From Rhizophlyctis rosea (taxonomy: Eukaryota; Chytridiomycota; Chytridiomycetes; Rhizophlyctidales; Rhizophlyctidaceae), in contig JADGJC010000027.1 of the NCBI GenBank assembly GCA_027596075.1, positions 62,282-126,281 on the forward strand: DNA of 64,000 nt, given 5' to 3'. Positions 61,578-64,000 of this stretch are shown one piece after another. Within the stretch, counting starts at the first letter, position 1. Every line of letters starts with the position of its first letter. A program made the position numbers and the translations under genes. Below the pieces are notes generated by a model, which was not told the origin of the DNA, did no database searches, and worked only from the letters and a program-made list of their open reading frames with translations.

Positions 61578-62820
61578 CTAGTTTCCCCGTCCCCGCATCC
61601 GTAGCATCTCCTCAGCAGCTCTGATTTCCACTTCCGCCCGTCCGCTCAAATTGTACGGATCCACTTCCGCCGGGTCAAGCTGATCGAAATTTGTTGTTGC
61701 AATTTTCTTCAGGACTTTCCGGAGTTTGCTGTCCTGGATACAAGAACAATTGCAACCGGTTTATAATTGGCCTGTGACATTGAAAGAATGCCACTTGAGC
61801 GGTCACCTTCAGCAAATCGCGATCTCTGATTTTCATCTTTTCCACCATTGACAAATAGCGGTGGGCTGCCTCGAAATCGGCCGGCGAGCGGTGCGCTTGC
61901 AAAATGAATGCTTGGAGTTTCTTACGCGGCCTGCTGATGAGTTCGAGAGTTTCTTTTCTGGATCTACGACTGTCTGCACTTGTTGTGAGGAGTGCCTATT
62001 AGCGTCTGATTGATCTGTGCAATTTCAAAAACCAAAACTCTGACCACTTGCCTTTCTTTTGACGGGGTTTCCGTTTTGATGCCTTCTTCCTGATCCATCT
62101 CTTAGCGGAGTGGATGGAAACATTATCGGAGCAAGCGTCCTCTTCGTGATACCCTCCATCCCGTCTTTCCTCATCATCAGAGGCGTCCGTATCATCAATG
62201 ACTTTTCGCCGCTGCTCCCACCCGTTCTCTGCGTAATATTTCCAGCCCTGTCTTTTGAAGCCATGGTCCTTCATGAGCTTCTCCACCTTCAAGACCATCC
62301 GCTGATGGAAGACATCTTTATGACAGTCATCACAGAATATCTGCACCTCCCATCCTTCATGACTATGGGAACACTGCTGTACTTCCTCCTCTTCATCGCT
62401 GGGATAGCCAGTGTGGCGAAACCGCTCATATTGGTACTTTCCAGAAAGGCAAATGTGGCAGCAGGTACCGAACCACTTCTTGCAGAACCGTCTAGCATCT
62501 GCGATGGTTTGGATTTGGCTTTGTTGGTATTTGAAGTTGGACTCTCGCGTGATAGAGGAATTGGGATCGTCGATCTGTTTCATTTGCTGCGCAAACTTCT
62601 TCCAGGCGACATTGGTTTTGGCCACATTCCGCTAGCTTTTGCAGACTATGCTTGCGGTGAGAAGGTGGAATGGGTGGGAAAAGCGGGAGAACACGAGGTG
62701 AAGGACGTCGATGAAAGCTTCGTGCTCACTATGGGCTTCGGTTAGAATTGTGAACAACAAGCGAAGACAATCTCACTGTTCAAAACGATACCTGTGCGCC
62801 TTTTCGATGTTTGCCGACAT
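61578..62820 (-). CDS. Cysteine-rich protein of unknown tandem family (copy B, intact)
   Basis: Five exons (62820-62792, 62728-62695, 62631-62048, 61978-61807, 61733-61578) close in frame to 324 residues. It begins MSANIEKAHRSEHEAFIDVL, then NVAWKKFAQQMKQID. A cysteine-rich centre reads CKKWFGTCCHICLSGKYQYE, followed by CSHSHEGWEVQIFCDDCHKD, giving Cys-x6-CC-x2-C and C-x2-C pairs that could bind zinc. Next come GFKRQGWKYYAENGWEQR, HEEDACSD, a basic KRKPRQKK run, and a conserved end LRKVLKKIATTNFDQLDPAE with YNLSGRAEVEIRAAEEML. Intron 2 (62632-62694) is needed to remove an in-frame TAG. I do not recognise the family. Copies A and C flank it on the same strand. Confidence 0.72.
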
Positions 62821-63303
62821 CTCGCCGAGAGAATTGTGGGCAAGGTCAGGCAAGGTTCGGAAGTTTTGGGCACGGAGAAGTTGAGGAAACCTGTTGGGCA
62901 GTCCGAAGTCCGAACATGGTGGGCACAATATCGAAATTGGTGAAATGCATCTCTGATAGCTTGTTAGCTATTGATGACTTTTGAAACTTATATCTATAAA
63001 AAGACAACTAGCGTGTTCATTTATCTCCGTCTTGATCAGCGCCAAGCAACGTTTGTTTATCTAAATGCCAAAAGATCTAAGTGCATCGCTGCCAATTGCG
63101 CTTTGATGTTGACGGCATTGCATTCCACATTCATCCTTATGCATTTTCAGGCGCAGCGTGCTGCGACTTCCCACTATTGTGGATCCTGAAGGTTTTCTAG
63201 CATTTCCGCAGCTTTTGCTTCATTTCATGGCTTATTTATCTACATTACTGTGCTATCGCTATCGCTATTGTTTCCTCCTTGCAATATGTACCCTTTCGTT
63301 GAC
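62821..63303. other. Intergenic between copies B and C
   Basis: About 480 bp holding the promoter of copy B and the 3' end of copy C. Nothing else is recognised. Confidence 0.4.
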
Positions 63304-64000
63304 TCAGCTATTTCTGTTGATCCCCTTTGCCCGCCTTCGCAGAGCCTTCCGACCTGCCAGCTTGATCAATCGTTCAAGTATGACCTCTGCACGGCTGCTG
63401 AAATCGTACTCATCCACTTCCGGTGGATGAAGCTTGTCAAACTTTGTTTTCGAAAGCTTCTTCAAGAGTTTGCCCAATTTGATCTCCTGTGTGCAATATG
63501 TACGACCATTTCAGAATTTGCGGACAGTGTTGACATCCTTTGAGATAAAGACCTTCAGCAAATCAGAGTCTTGAATCTCTGCCTGTTCCACATGACAGCC
63601 ACTCGTCGGCTTTCTGGAATTCGTCAGGCGAGCGATGCTTTTTCTGAATGAAAGCTTGAAGCTTCTTGCGCTGATTGATGAGCTTTTCTTTTGAAGTTGT
63701 CGCAATGCACAGACACAACAAAGGAGGCAAGCCGGTGAGCACTAAATCTGTCTGGTACGCTTGTGACAGTGGCCACCGGTGATACCTTGGTAATACCCCA
63801 GCTTCAGCGCCTTCTCCTTGATCCAACTTTCGGCGCTGCTGATGCACAGAATGTCGGAGCACGCGTCCTCTTCATCGTATCCTTTTTCCCATTCTCCCCA
63901 TCCCAACCCCTCCCCGTCATCTTCCGCATATTCGACCTTCAGGCCCTCGTCCCACCCTTTGTTTGCAAAGTACTTCCAGCCCTGCTTCTCGAAACCGTAG
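63304..64000 (-). pseudogene. Copy C of the unknown tandem family, frameshifted and cut by window edge
   Basis: The minus strand from the window end reads YGFEKQGWKYFANKGWDEG and KGYDEEDACSD, matching copy B (GFKRQGWKYYAENGWEQ; HEEDACSD). A second exon reads RKKLQAFIQKKHRSPDEFQK, matching RKKLQAFILQAHRSPADFEA. It is then 2 bases shorter than copy B before the shared EIQDSDLLK/KIRDRDLLK end, which moves it to another frame. The last exon (63486-63304) is open and reads KLGKLLKKLSKTKFDKLHPP, then SSRAEV, ending after a longer basic tail than copy B. The cysteine-rich part lies beyond the window. A frameshift suggests decay, unless splicing differs. Confidence 0.65.

Overview
This window is nuclear DNA from a fungus, and probably an early-diverging zoosporic (chytrid-type) one. 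About thirty genes are packed tightly on both strands. Nearly all are broken by short introns, mostly 50-100 bp, with GT..AG ends; one intron appears to be GC..AG. I rebuilt exon chains by hand, and in most genes every splice phase closes and the total length is a multiple of three. The gene set is that of a fungus: eS1, KRI1, UTP15, RPB8, V-ATPase subunit D, PUS1, DPH6 with its RidA-like tail, POP5, VPS28 and mitochondrial bL35. The 'zoosporic' part is inference: a NEDD1 homologue (centrosome/basal-body gamma-tubulin recruitment), a cold-shock-domain protein, a LanC-like protein and an oligopeptidase-B-like enzyme are rare or absent in yeasts and filamentous ascomycetes.

Layout. 0-5 kb: POP5, a secreted GPI-type protein, a long empty stretch and a small SANT-domain protein. 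5.4-15 kb: a CaMK-type kinase that splices in frame into a sphingomyelinase-like phosphodiesterase domain, then VPS28, DPH6 (18 exons) and V-ATPase subunit D tail to tail with DPH6. 15-25.7 kb: a small cysteine-rich secreted protein, ribosomal protein eS1, a glyoxalase-fold protein, a second GPI-type secreted protein, and a region of about 2.5 kb (22.7-25.4 kb) where several frames on both strands are open and gene models are uncertain. 25.7-44.6 kb: KRI1, a small chromodomain-like protein, RCC1, a LanC-like protein, a small mitochondrial-targeted protein, a prolyl-oligopeptidase-family enzyme, UTP15, the zinc GTPase chaperone ZNG1 and a cold-shock-domain protein. 46-59.5 kb: an Hsp20 chaperone, NEDD1, mitochondrial leucyl-tRNA synthetase, PUS1, a perfect inverted repeat, RPB8, bL35m and a small DUF3245-like protein. 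59.9-64 kb: three tandem copies of an unrecognised minus-strand gene family, of which only the middle one looks intact, with an orphan plus-strand gene inserted between the first two.

Most genes are housekeeping: ribosome and tRNA biogenesis (eS1, KRI1, UTP15, POP5, PUS1, DPH6, LeuRS, bL35m), transcription (RPB8), nuclear transport and spindle (RCC1, NEDD1), endosome and vacuole (VPS28, VMA8). They do not form a pathway cluster. The least ordinary features are the kinase-phosphodiesterase fusion, whose conserved catalytic Asp position is Ser, and the decaying tandem gene family at the right end. No tRNA, rRNA, CRISPR array or recognisable transposon ORF was seen.
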